Assembly (NCBI GenBank): GCA_025558095.1
Contig: JAIVFI010000027.1
Span: 62,001-126,000 of the forward strand
Source: Hyaloraphidium curvatum
Taxonomy: Eukaryota; Monoblepharomycota; Hyaloraphidiomycetes; Hyaloraphidiales; Hyaloraphidiaceae
Length of the DNA: 64,000 nucleotides
Direction: 5' to 3'
Shown here: one piece after another, positions 40,950 to 50,800 of the stretch
How the letters are laid out: each line of letters begins with the position of its first letter
Position numbering within the stretch: the first letter of the stretch is position 1
Notes under the pieces: model-generated
Told to the model about the DNA's origin: nothing
Seen by the model: the letters and a program-made list of their open reading frames with translations, nothing else
Database searches by the model: none
Program-made: the position numbers and the translations under genes

Positions 40950-42143
40950 CTAGGTCCTCGACTGCATGACGCAGATGGTCGTAATCACCACGATCGCAAC
41001 GACGAACTCGGTGGCCAGCGCCACGGTGTTCCAGAACCGGATGCTCTTGATGACCTCCTTCTCCTTGACCTTGTTCTTCCTGAGCTCCGCCTTGCGCGTG
41101 CGCTTCTCGTCCTCGTCCATGAGCTCCTCCTCCTCCCTGTGCGCTTCCTTCTCGTCCGCGCGGAACTCGAGGATCCGGTTGTTGTCCCAGACCACGAGAC
41201 CGAAGGTGGAGATGATCAGGAGGTAGCAGAAGACGTAGATCTCGTCCATCAGCGTGAGCCCCGAGATGACGAGGTTGGTTTGTTGCAGAAAGACGGCCGT
41301 GAGGAGCGCGGTGGCGCTCATGGCCGTGCGCACCTCGACGTACTTGGGGTGCAGCACGAGCGAGAACCACGAGGAGATGACGACGAGGCAGAGCGGGAGG
41401 AGCAGCCGCCAGATGAAGAAGTTCTGCCCGCGCTCGATGACCAGCGAGAAGCGCACGGCCGAGTACTCCTCGTCCTCGGGCGCGCCCGTGACCCCGAAGT
41501 TGCTCTCGTAGTCGTGGATCATGGTCTCGGCCTGCAGGTCCACGAGGTTCCAGCCGGGGACCACCAGGAGCGCGTCCAGCCCCGATTCGGCAAAGTCGGG
41601 GACGTACACGATGTGGTCCCGCTGGTGCACCGAATCCTCGACGTTGAGCGTGAGCCGCTGCTGGTCCAGCGGGAAGTTGCGCAGGTCGAAAGGCTGGTAC
41701 ATCAGGCCCTGGATGTGCAGCTCCTGCACGAGCATGCCGTCGGCGGCGACCGTGGGCTGCTCCGTGACCTTCTGCACGGTAAAGTCGACGTCCTGGACGC
41801 CGTTGTTGATCTCGAGCGATTTTATCGGGTCGTAGTCCGTCCCGTTGGGCCAGCGGAACCAGAGGTAGCCCGTGAGCCAGTACGTGTTTTTCGAAGTGTC
41901 GAGGTCGTAGGCGTTCATGGCGTAGAACCCGACCGAGACGACGGTCGCGTTACCCGGCGGGGCGGTCTCGGGGCGGTAGTAGCCCGGGACGGGGGCGCGC
42001 CCGGATTGGGTGCGGCGCGGGCGGCACGCGGCGCACCGCGACGCCCCGTTGAAGCGCGCGAGGCCGGCGGCGGCCGCGGGGAGCAGGCTGAGCGCGGCGA
42101 CGGCGAGGCCGAGCAGCAGGAGCGCGGGGAGGCGGCGGCGCAT
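40950..42143 (-). CDS. Pentameric ligand-gated ion channel (Cys-less Cys-loop receptor type)
   Basis: Intronless, 397 aa from ATG 42143 with a signal peptide (PALLLLGLAVAALSLLPAAA). The extracellular beta-sandwich has YWLTGYLWFRWPNGTDYDP and FDLRNFPLDQQRLTLNVED, the latter being the loop region of the superfamily but without the two bridging cysteines, as in bacterial members. Four helices follow: M1 FIWRLLLPLCLVVISSWFSL, M2 MSATALLTAVFLQQT, M3 IYVFCYLLIISTFGLVVW, M4 WNTVALATEFVVAIVVITTI. A charged loop lies between M3 and M4. Such channels gate ions on ligand or proton binding at the plasma membrane. They are known from animals, bacteria and scattered protists but not generally from fungi. 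Confidence 0.88.
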   Translation of the reverse strand: MRRRLPALLLLGLAVAALSLLPAAAAGLARFNGASRCAACRPRRTQSGRAPVPGYYRPETAPPGNATVVSVGFYAMNAYDLDTSKNTYWLTGYLWFRWPNGTDYDPIKSLEINNGVQDVDFTVQKVTEQPTVAADGMLVQELHIQGLMYQPFDLRNFPLDQQRLTLNVEDSVHQRDHIVYVPDFAESGLDALLVVPGWNLVDLQAETMIHDYESNFGVTGAPEDEEYSAVRFSLVIERGQNFFIWRLLLPLCLVVISSWFSLVLHPKYVEVRTAMSATALLTAVFLQQTNLVISGLTLMDEIYVFCYLLIISTFGLVVWDNNRILEFRADEKEAHREEEELMDEDEKRTRKAELRKNKVKEKEVIKSIRFWNTVALATEFVVAIVVITTICVMQSRT

Positions 42144-42462
42144 GGCGGGGTGCGCTGGAGGGAGGGAAGGAGTGTGGGGACTCTGAGGACCTTTTGCCGC
42201 TGACGGGCGCCACTTACGATCCTCATCAAGCACGAGGACGACGCACCTCTCGCCGCCGCGGGAGGCTGCTCTAATGCCCTTCGAGCTAAGGAATCTTGCG
42301 ACATGCCTTGAATCCGCCCGCGGCGCGGTTTCTCTGCCCTGCCTTCACGGGAGCGCCCAATCCAGACCGGTGCCGGAAGTCCGAAGCGGGCCGTCTTTTC
42401 TCCCCCATCAGGCGGAGCTGCGATCGCCCGGGTATCACATCCGGCCCCGAGCCGCCGATCCA
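42144..42462. other. Intergenic region
   Basis: About 320 bp between the channel start and the stop of the pyruvyl transferase-like gene on the same strand. No element recognised. Confidence 0.35.
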
Positions 42463-43839
42463 TTACCCCGCCGCCCCTCCCACCTGCCCAGCGAGCGGCA
42501 CCAAAGTGCCGGCTGCGATGACCACCGCGAGCGCCAGCAGGGCGCGGAACGCCTCCGGGCGGTTGGACGCCTTGCGGCGCAGGACGGCGGCGGCGGCGAG
42601 GCACTGCGCGAGAAGCACGAGGAGGGGGAGGAAAAGGCCGCTGTCGGCGGCGATCGCGCCGAGGGCAGGAAAGGATGCGCCCTGGGCGGAGGCGTCGCCC
42701 CCTGCGGCATGGCCCGCAAGTTCCGAACCCCCTGCGGCCGGACTGCCGCCGGCAAGCCGCACCACCTGCTCCCAATGCGCGTCCAGCTTCTCCCGCGCGG
42801 CCCGCGGCGGTCCCCTCCCCTTCTCCCCAAGCAACCCCGGGAGAGCCTCCAGCGCCCTCCCCCAGCTTCCGACCACCTCGTCCCGCCTGCCCATCTGCCC
42901 CGCCTGCCCCTCGAACTTGTGCAGGTACGGCACGGCGACGAGGCGCGCGGGGACACCGTACGCGGCGGCGGTGATGTGCCCGTGCAGCGACGAGGTGAGG
43001 ACGGCGGAGGAAGAGGCGATCGCGGCCGCGATGTCCTCGAGCGCGGGGGGGTCGTCGAAGGGGATGGTGCGGAGGGGGGCGGCGGCGTGAATGGCGCGCA
43101 CGGTGTGGTGGTCGCCATGGCATCGGCCCAGAGCGAGGAGGATCGCGCGGGCGCCCGAGGCGGCGAGCGCCGCGTCGAGGGCGACGGCGAAGGAGGTCGC
43201 GTTCGTACCGTGCAGGCTCCGCTCCTTGGCGTGCACGGCGACGATCGGTCCGTCGCCGACGAGCCCGAGCCGCCCGCGGATGGCCTCCCAGCGCGCCGCC
43301 AGCCTTGCTGCGGGCCAGACCAGGGGCAGGTCCAGCGCCGTGTCGGGCATCACCTGCGGCCGGATCCCGGCCCATTTCTCGAACGCGTCGGCACTCCCGG
43401 CATCGCGCACCGCCAGCCTCGCCGCGGCATCCGCCGTGCGGCGCACCCAATCCGCAGGCGGGCCCGTCCCGGCGCCGTCGGGTGCCAGCACGCCCGGCGA
43501 GTTCCAAGCCACGGGCAGCCCCGTCCGCGCCGCCATCTCCGTCGCGCCGGCCCACAGGTCCCGGTACGCCCGCGGGCCGTAGCCCGGCAGCCCGAAATCC
43601 AGCGCGTGCACGATGTTGCCGCCGCCGACCAGCACCGCCGCCAGCCCCTCCCGCGGGCGGAACCCGGCCTGCGCCTCCGGGCGCGGCGCGTCGTCGTACC
43701 CCGCGCGGCGGCCGGTGGGCGACACCGCGACGGGGGCGATGCCGTGCGGCGCGAGCCGCGCCGCGGCGACGAGGGGGAACAGCAAATCCCCGTAGTTCTC
43801 GACGTCGAAGGTGCCGAAGATGGCCACGGTGCGGGGCAT
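42463..43839 (-). CDS. Polysaccharide pyruvyl transferase-like protein with C-terminal membrane hairpin
   Basis: Intronless, 458 aa. The start (MPRTVAIFGTFDVENYGDLL) and GGGNIVHALD, VAVHAKERS, and LTSSLHGHITAAAYGVPARL with the conserved S-H-G-H block match the pyruvyl transferase family (PF04230, which includes fission yeast Pvg1 and bacterial CsaB/WcaK). These enzymes add pyruvate ketals to sugars of glycans or teichoic-type polymers from PEP. After the catalytic domain come two hydrophobic segments (LFLPLLVLLAQCLAAAAVL and ALLALAVVIAAGTLVPLAG) that Pvg1-like proteins normally lack; Golgi enzymes usually have an N-terminal anchor. It is divergent from membrane copy D. Confidence 0.82.
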   Translation of the reverse strand: MPRTVAIFGTFDVENYGDLLFPLVAAARLAPHGIAPVAVSPTGRRAGYDDAPRPEAQAGFRPREGLAAVLVGGGNIVHALDFGLPGYGPRAYRDLWAGATEMAARTGLPVAWNSPGVLAPDGAGTGPPADWVRRTADAAARLAVRDAGSADAFEKWAGIRPQVMPDTALDLPLVWPAARLAARWEAIRGRLGLVGDGPIVAVHAKERSLHGTNATSFAVALDAALAASGARAILLALGRCHGDHHTVRAIHAAAPLRTIPFDDPPALEDIAAAIASSSAVLTSSLHGHITAAAYGVPARLVAVPYLHKFEGQAGQMGRRDEVVGSWGRALEALPGLLGEKGRGPPRAAREKLDAHWEQVVRLAGGSPAAGGSELAGHAAGGDASAQGASFPALGAIAADSGLFLPLLVLLAQCLAAAAVLRRKASNRPEAFRALLALAVVIAAGTLVPLAGQVGGAAG

Positions 43840-44234
43840 CGCGGGCGCCGCGCTGCAATCACGAGGTCCGGCGGCGCGATCCGTGCCGGATGGCGCAAGA
43901 GAAGTGACGAGGGAGGAGGAGTCCCGCCGTCCCGCCGCCCGAACCCCCTGGCTGGGCCCGATGCGTCCCTCGACTCGATCCCCTGAAATTGAGCCCGCCG
44001 GACTTGGGGCCGGCAGACGTTTCCGTAGCACCACGGCATCGGTGCATCGGATCCGCACGTGCCGTGCGGTAGGCGGTTGCCGGTGTGGTATCGCAAGGGG
44101 CACCGGAAGGACACGCCGCGGGAGGATCCGCTCACGGAAACCCGAGCCTCCGAGAACGACACTGCCTTCAGGCTCATCCGGATTGACGGTCCTGCCGCGG
44201 TCCGAGCCAGGCTTCCGTCGATCATGCCGTCGCC
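43840..44234. other. Divergent promoter region
   Basis: A 395-bp gap between the pyruvyl transferase-like start and copy D. No gene and no clear element. Confidence 0.35.
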
Positions 44235-45763
44235 ATGGGGCCCAAGCTCGACCCAAGGGATTCGGCATCCGCCTTCAATAGCTCTCAAATGTCGTTCACT
44301 CCGGACGAGTGGTTCCTCTTGGTGCCGCTACCGCCTCAGGGCAACGTGTTTACCTCAGGTTCGCCCGACGACGGCGCGGCCGAGGCCCGCGCGGCCCGCC
44401 CTCTGACTCGCGCCGAGCTCCTCCGCTGGACGCGCGGCAGCGGCCTGCTGCACGCGCTGCTGCGCGCGCAATTGGAGCTCGGCCCGTGGACGGGGCGCGT
44501 GCTCCTGCGCATGTTGCTCGTGATCGCCGTGTCGATGGTGCTGCTCGTGCCGCTGTGGACGCTCAACGCGGGGCGCTTCGGCTTCCGGCAGCTTGTGGCC
44601 GGCACCGTCGCCGCCGCGCTGTTCAATGCCCTGACGCTGGCCACGTGGGCGATCGCCGCCACCTTCCGGGGCTCCTATCTGCAGTGGAAGCAGGCACCCG
44701 CCGGCCCCGCAACCCGAGATCCCGCCGCGGCGGACGCCTGCGCTCACCCGTTCGCCCCGCTGGCGCTCTGGGCCCGGCTCGCTTCCTCCGAATCGGCCCC
44801 CTCCGACTTGCTCAAGGCCCCTGACCGCGATCCGACGCGCACAGCTGCCCTCCTGGAGCACAGGGACGACGACCCGCTCTGCCCCTGCCCCAACCCCGCG
44901 TGTTCCGGCACCGCCCTGGCGCGGGCCGCCGCCGTGCGGCTGCTCGAGATGCTCGCGCGGATCGCCGTGTCCGCCGCATTCACCGTCTGCGTTGCCTGGA
45001 CGCCCATGGTCACCTTTGCCGCCGATTTCTGGACGAGCGGCTGGGCGGCGGCGGGGGCATTGCTCGGTGCGTTCCCCCCGGAGCCGTTGCTGCCGCCGTG
45101 CTTGACCCGCCCGCCCGCCAGTCGTCTCGTTCGTCAACGCCGTCGTGGTGAGCAGCATCGGCCGCTTCGGCACCAACGTCGCCGTCCTCCGCCTCGCGCT
45201 CCGCGTGCAGGCACCGCGCCGCCACCTCCGCCCTGCGCCGGCTGCTCGACCGGCTTCGGGCCGGTGCGCCGCCTCCCCACGGGGAGGAGGAACTCTACGT
45301 CCGGCTCCACGCCGCGCTGCGGACCACCTGGGAGAAGCAGTTCACCGCCGCGCTGATGACCTCGGGCGGCTACCTCGCCGGCGCCGTCTTTTCGTGCTTC
45401 CTCGCCATCGTCATCAACCTGGTGCATGCGTCACCCGCATCCCATTCTTGTTCCTTGCTGACGACGTTCGCAGATCGGCGGCTCCTGCGTCCCCGCCTAC
45501 ATCCTCTTCCACCTCCTCGGCACCCTCCTCATCCTCCTCATCGACCTGGTCAACATCGCCGCCTCCATAGGCCAGCTGGCGCAGGTGGTCGCGCTGTACG
45601 GCCTCGCGCGGCAGGAACTCCTGTTCACCGTGGCGATCGTGCTCTGGGGTGGGTCGCCGCGTTCCGCACGCCCCCCCAGGGAGGTGCTGACGCTCTGTTT
45701 GGCAGGATCATGCGGGGGTCGGGGATATTCGTCACGCCGGACGTCGCCTGCCCGTTCTATTGA
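44235..45763 (+). pseudogene. CP-tail multi-span membrane protein, copy D, one frame break
   Basis: Exons 44235-45067, 45122-45421, 45474-45652 and 45706-45763; the first three junctions fit (GTGCGT donor first), the last donor (GTCGCC) is weak. An alternative start is ATG 44289. Family features: two N-terminal helices (LLVIAVSMVLLVPLWTLN), the cysteine motif PLCPCPNPACSG, a helix AVSAAFTVCVAWTPMV, GGYLAGAVFSCFLAIVINL, the IGGSCVPAYILFHLLGTLL helix, and the end IFVTPDVACPFY. A one-base break near 45203 (CTCCGCGTG) switches frame before RAATSALRRLLDRLRAG, which aligns to copy A. Unlike A-C it has introns. Either a fresh pseudogene or a sequencing error. Confidence 0.65.
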
Positions 45764-46791
45764 CCCGCTGCTGCGGTAAAAGAATCCCCGCCATCTTCCC
45801 GCGGCCCTCCCCTCTTCTCGACGTACACGAACCTCCCCACCGCCCCGTCGTCCTGGCCCAGGCTGTACGTCGCGAGCCCCAATCCGTCCGCGGCCTCGTG
45901 CAGCCGCTTCCTCTCCTTCGAGTAGAGCCCGTGCACGGGGCCAAAGAGCTTCAGGTTTCCGTCGGCGAGGAAGCCGGACAGCAGGCGGGCGTAGTCCTCG
46001 GCCGTCGTCCTTTTCGCGAATGCGGACCGCTCGAAGTTGGGCAAATCGGAGTCGCGGGGGTCCCGCAGAGTCTCGATGACGCTGTCCAGGTCGCGCCGTT
46101 GGGGGCGGAGGACAAAATCGGAAGGGCGGGAGTTGCCGGTCTCGCGGGCCTCGCGGAGCTGCGCACCAGTCAGCGTCGCGGGAAGGAGAGCCGTGACAGC
46201 GAAACGCACCTTGGAAACCGGCACGGATTCCTCCGCCATACTCTCAAGAAGCATCTCCCACCTTTCCGCCACCGTCGTCCTCGGCATCGCCACCCGCGGG
46301 AACGGCCCCGGATCCTGCCCCAGGCACACCCGCAGCGCGGCGTCCAGAACGCGCAGCCAGTCCTTCCGAGCTTCGAGCTGCCGCAGCAGCATGAATCTGC
46401 CCGATTCGAACTCGCCCAGTGCGTCGAGCACGTCGAGCGGGGCCGAGGGGGGGCGGGAGGGGAAGCGGGTCATGGTTGGGCCGGCGGGTTCGTCGGCGAG
46501 GCGTTCGCGCACGCGGCGGAGGACGCGCATGAACGAGGCGCGGGAGCAGCCTTTCAGGTCGTCTTGCGTCACGGCGCCCGCAAAGGCCGATTCGTCGAGC
46601 GGCACGCCGCGGTAGCCGGGCAGCGCGTCCGCGACGCATTCCGGCGCGTCCGCCGTCGCGGCGCGCCACATCGGCGAAAGGTCCGCCGGGAGGCCCTCCC
46701 GCTCGACAAAGATTTCAAAGGCCACCGCAGAACGGAGACAATGGGCCAGGTGCGGGGCCACCAGCTCCGCCAGCAGCGCGAGGCGATCCAT
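45757..46791 (-). CDS. R3H-like domain protein
   Basis: Intronless, 344 aa from ATG 46791. The last 60 residues (LYSKERKRLHEAADGLGLAT then YSLG, closing in RFVYVEKR) match the R3H pattern of Arg plus His three residues apart followed by a short beta strand, a fold that binds single-stranded nucleic acid. The N-terminal 270 residues are helical and unassigned, with a stretch ERWEMLLESMAEESVPVSK. Its stop overlaps the last 7 bp of copy D on the other strand. It is divergent from copy C, 114 bp apart. Confidence 0.6.
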   Translation of the reverse strand: MDRLALLAELVAPHLAHCLRSAVAFEIFVEREGLPADLSPMWRAATADAPECVADALPGYRGVPLDESAFAGAVTQDDLKGCSRASFMRVLRRVRERLADEPAGPTMTRFPSRPPSAPLDVLDALGEFESGRFMLLRQLEARKDWLRVLDAALRVCLGQDPGPFPRVAMPRTTVAERWEMLLESMAEESVPVSKVRFAVTALLPATLTGAQLREARETGNSRPSDFVLRPQRRDLDSVIETLRDPRDSDLPNFERSAFAKRTTAEDYARLLSGFLADGNLKLFGPVHGLYSKERKRLHEAADGLGLATYSLGQDDGAVGRFVYVEKRGGPREDGGDSFTAAAGQ

Positions 46792-46905
46792 GTTGTTTAC
46801 CGAAGTCAAGGGATTTGGCCGCGCAAATTCCTGCCCATCGATCCGCGCGCGTTTCGCGAACTGCCAGGCCTCCCATCCGCCTCATTGCCCGGCAACGCCA
46901 CGGCG

Positions 46906-47781
46906 ATGTCTGGGGCCGACCAGGTCGATCGGGTGGCCGCCGGCCCGTTCCTCAGCGCGACCGCGTGGCTCTGCCTTCTCCCCGGGGCCACCAAGCCCTC
47001 TGCGGCCCCCGAAGGCGCGCCGCCCGGGTTCGCGGAAACCGACCCCGCGAAGGAAGCACGTGAGGCATTGCCGCTGACCCGGGCCGAGCTCGCACGCGCG
47101 TTCGCGGGCTCGCCCGTCCACCGCGCGCTGCTGGCGGTTGAGGGGCACAACCCGGGGATCAACGGCAACATTTTCGTCCGCTTCGTTACTTATTCGGCAC
47201 CCCGTGTCGTGCTCTTCGCCTGCACGCTGTGGCCCGTCGCCGTGGACTCGGGCGAGTTCATCAAGAGGGGAATCGTGACTGGCTTTAGCCTGTACACCGC
47301 TTTCGAGCTCGCATTCGCCATCCTGGCCCCCGTGACGACAAAGGCCACGCAAGCATTGCGACATGTTCCGGACGAGCATCCTTTTGCGTGCTATGCAAGG
47401 TGGAGGCAGCTCTACGAGGAGGGGGCAGGGCAACCGTCGTGCCCTACTGCGGACGGAACCGAACTCGGGCCTGGCGGCGGCACAGATCCCCTCGTGCGGC
47501 ACGACCCTCTGGATGACACGTGCACATGCCCCGCGGCGGCATGCTCCCGGTCCCTGGTCGACCGCTCGCCCGACGCGCCGCGGTGGAGGGCCCACGCCGA
47601 GGTGCTGGCGCGCTTCGAAGCTGCGGCGCGGGCGGATCTGGCGCGGATGTTCGGGTTCGCGGTGGATTGGGGCGTGGTCAGGGGGCTGCTGGCGACGGGG
47701 CTGACGCTGGGGGTGGGTCTGTTCGGGATCCTGCGGGGCGCGGGGGTGGGCGTGACGATACAGTCCGTGTGCCCGGCGTGA
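46906..47781 (+). CDS. CP-tail membrane protein, copy C, internally deleted
   Basis: 291 aa from ATG 46906; the upstream ATG used in copy B is a CTG here. The first 185 residues follow copy B closely (DRVAAGPFLSATAWLCLLPG, VTYSAPRVVLFACTLWPVAV, DDTCTCPAAACSRSLVDR). It then jumps directly to DAPRWRAHAEVLARFEAAAR and the shared end QSVCPA, so about 200 codons holding the middle helices are missing while the frame is kept. A protein of three or four spans would remain. It lies in the opposite orientation to B, 6.5 kb away. Confidence 0.75.
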   Translation: MSGADQVDRVAAGPFLSATAWLCLLPGATKPSAAPEGAPPGFAETDPAKEAREALPLTRAELARAFAGSPVHRALLAVEGHNPGINGNIFVRFVTYSAPRVVLFACTLWPVAVDSGEFIKRGIVTGFSLYTAFELAFAILAPVTTKATQALRHVPDEHPFACYARWRQLYEEGAGQPSCPTADGTELGPGGGTDPLVRHDPLDDTCTCPAAACSRSLVDRSPDAPRWRAHAEVLARFEAAARADLARMFGFAVDWGVVRGLLATGLTLGVGLFGILRGAGVGVTIQSVCPA

Positions 47782-47855
47782 ACGTGGCGGATGAGGCAAA
47801 CATGGAAAAGTACATGAACAGAAAAGAGAAAAGAAGATACCACGCCACAGACCCC

Positions 47856-50800
47856 TCACCGCCTCTCCACCAACCTCCACCGCACCAAGACAAAGAACAG
47901 CCCCGCCAGCCCCGCCACCCAGACCATGAGCGCGACCGCGTCGGTCCAGAACGCATCCACATTGAAACCAAAGAGCTTCGTGAGCACCGTAGAGGCGGGG
48001 ATGCTGATGGGGATCCCGCCGAGGTTGTCCGAGACCTGGGCGCCCGCGGCCTCGTTGACGGCAAGAGCCTCGGTCGCATAGCGGAAGATGGAGAGGTACT
48101 GGATCCACGAAAGGGCGGCGGGGATGTTCGCTGGCGGGAGTGCGCGATCAGGCAGGCGAAAGCGGAAGCGCGGAAGGGCAACGCACCGAGATTGATCAGG
48201 AACCCGCCAAAGAGGAGAGAGAAGAGCATGACAATGCTGGCAAGGAGGTTCGCGGTCCCCTGATTCTCGATCCCAGCGGCGACCACCATGCAAATCAAGG
48301 CGGCGGCGCAGTTGAAGAGGACGAGCACCAGCAGGAACCGCAGGAAGTTGCCGGCGGCGGGCACGAGGCCGATCATCCAGTAGGAGATGGAGCCGACGAT
48401 GAGGGCTGGGAGGATGCGGAGGGGGACGAGGTCCAGCACGAGCTTGCTTCCCGCGAAGCTGGCGGGGCCGTAGTACGAGGCGCTGCGCTCCCGCACGAAG
48501 AGCAGCCGCTCGCCGGCAAAGATGCCCAGCGCCGAGAGCGACGAGAAGGCCAGGAGGGCGAGGATGAAGACGATCCCGCCGAGCTTGTTCTGCAAGCCGC
48601 CGATGGTTGACGGCGAGCGGAAGTAGAGCCCGCCGACGAGCACGCCCAGGAAGACCGCGATGAGGAAGTGCGCGGCCATGAGCGACGGGTCCCGGAACAG
48701 GGAGCGCAGGCTGCGGGACATGACCGCTCCGAAACGGGTGAGGCCCGAGGTGCGGTTGCCTGCCGGCTTCCTGAGGCCGTGGCTGCCCTGCTCGTTCGAT
48801 CCGGAAGCCGGGGCGATGCCGCTTGTCCCAAACACGGGAAGCTGCGCGTGCCCTTCCACGCTGTACCTCGTCTCCGACCTGTCCTTCTTGTGGACCGTCG
48901 GAGCGAGGCATCGGACGGTGGCTTCCTGGGCCTGCGCATCGCCATGTTCGACGGCCAGGTCAACTGCAGGGATAACTGTGAGCACACGACCAAAGGCAAC
49001 CGGAGAGAAAGCACCCACGAAGAAAGTCGGCGACGTTGTAGTCCTGCGGGCAGATGTGACCCAGCGCCCCAAAGTAGCTCTTGGCCGCCTTGGCCTCGCC
49101 GGAGTAGATCACCCTACCCTTGGCCAGCACGACCAGGTCGTCGATGAGCTTGAACGACTCGGAGCTGGGCTGGTGGATCGACAGGACGACGGTCTTGCCC
49201 TCGGCCAGCGCCAGATCCTTGAGCGTGCGGAGGAGCGAAGCCGCCGTGTGCGCGTCGAGTCCGGAGGTCGGCTCGTCCAGCACCAGGACACCGCTGCCCG
49301 TAACCAGCTCGCAGGCGATCGACACGCGGCGGCGCTCGCCACCGCTGACGCCCCGCACGCCGCGCCCGCCGACACGGGTGTCCGCGACGTGCTCGAGCCC
49401 CAGCGTCCGCAGCACTGCCTCGACCCGGGCCTCCCGCTCGCGCGCGGGGAACGCCTCGGGGAGCCTGCACCGCGCAGAGAAGGCTACGCACTCGCGGACC
49501 GTCATGTAGGGCAGGAAATGGTCCTCCTGGTCGACGAACGAGACGAGCCTGCGCAGGTCCTCGCGGCGCACCTCGGCGCCCTCGAGAGCGGCGGTGCCGG
49601 CGACGGATCCCTCCTTGCTGCGGCCGGCGACGATGTCCAGGAGCGAGGACTTGCCGGAACCGCTGGGTCCCATGATGGCCGTGACCCGCCCGGATAGGCA
49701 CTGGAAGTCCACGCCCTGCAGGACAACCTTGGGCTTCTTCTTGTTCTTCTTCCGCCGCAGCTTGGGCAGGCTGCAGCACCGACACGGTGTCCCCTCGTCG
49801 TCCCGGCGCCGGCGCTTCTTGTTCTTCTTCTCCTTCTCGGACTTGCGGTCGCGGTTGCTCGTCGTCTGGTCCTGGTTCTCGGGTCCGTCAGCGTCCGAGA
49901 CGTCCGTGTCGTCCGTGTCCGTGCGCGCCCGAGGTTGGACTGGCGGAGCGACGGGCGGGATTGCCCCGGCAGGAACACCTATGAGTGTGGGCAGGCCCAC
50001 CGTCGCACCGGGAGCGGCGAGAGGTGCGCCGGGGGCAGTGACGCCCGATACCACCGAAACCGCGGGTCCTCCAGCAGGCGGGGTGACCGATGTCGCAGGT
50101 GCTCCGCCCGGCAGGGGAGCCGCCGGCCCGCCGATCGTGTACCCGACGCCCTTGAACCCCACATCCACCCCCGGCGTGCCGACATTCCCGACGGGCAACT
50201 TTGCGAGCTGCAGCTGCACCGACTTTGCCCACGCGAACATGCCTGTGAGCGCGATGAATGCGGAGCCGACGATGGCGCCGCCGATGCCGATCGCGATGGT
50301 GCTCGGGCCGCCAGAAGAGGGAGGTGGGGAAGTCGCAGACGAAGAGGGCGGGGCGGCGGCCGCCGCGGAAACGAGTTCTTGGTGGGCCGATGCGGAGGCG
50401 ACGCACTCCCCGTGAGCGCAGTTGGTCAGTTTCAGCCCCCGCGGCAGGATCCCGCGCAGCTGCTCCACGACAAAGGTGCACTCTGTCCCGTTGCCGTCCG
50501 GCCCGAAGGGACACTCGAGCGCAAAGGGCCCGTGGACATGCTCCAGCGCTCCCGTGAGGTCCACGAGCACCGATGGGTCGCCGCACATCATGGTGCCGCG
50601 AATGCAGGAGCAGGCGGCGGTCTGGCAGGTCCAGACGTCCGCCGAGACAGCGAGCTGCCGCGAGCAGGAGGAGAAGGAGCAACGGAAGTTGAGCTGCTGG
50701 CCGTAAAAGACCGAAGCTGACGCGGCACTGCCCGGTAGAGAGCGAGCGAGGGACGCCGTGATGCGGTCTCCCGGAAAGAGGGTCGTGAGCATCGGCTCTG

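Noticed and set aside
42274-43986. 570-residue plus-strand open frame opposite the pyruvyl transferase gene
   Set aside because: Arg/Pro/Gly-rich composition typical of antisense in GC-rich DNA; no domain, while the other strand has a full enzyme.
45132-45210. Intron with a GTGAGC donor in copy D to explain its frame change
   Set aside because: It is 63 nt, so it keeps the wrong frame, and it removes residues that align to the family.
45760-46905. Long N-terminal extension of copy C
   Set aside because: The open frame lies antisense to the R3H gene and similarity to copy B begins only near 46858; ATG 46906 is preferred.
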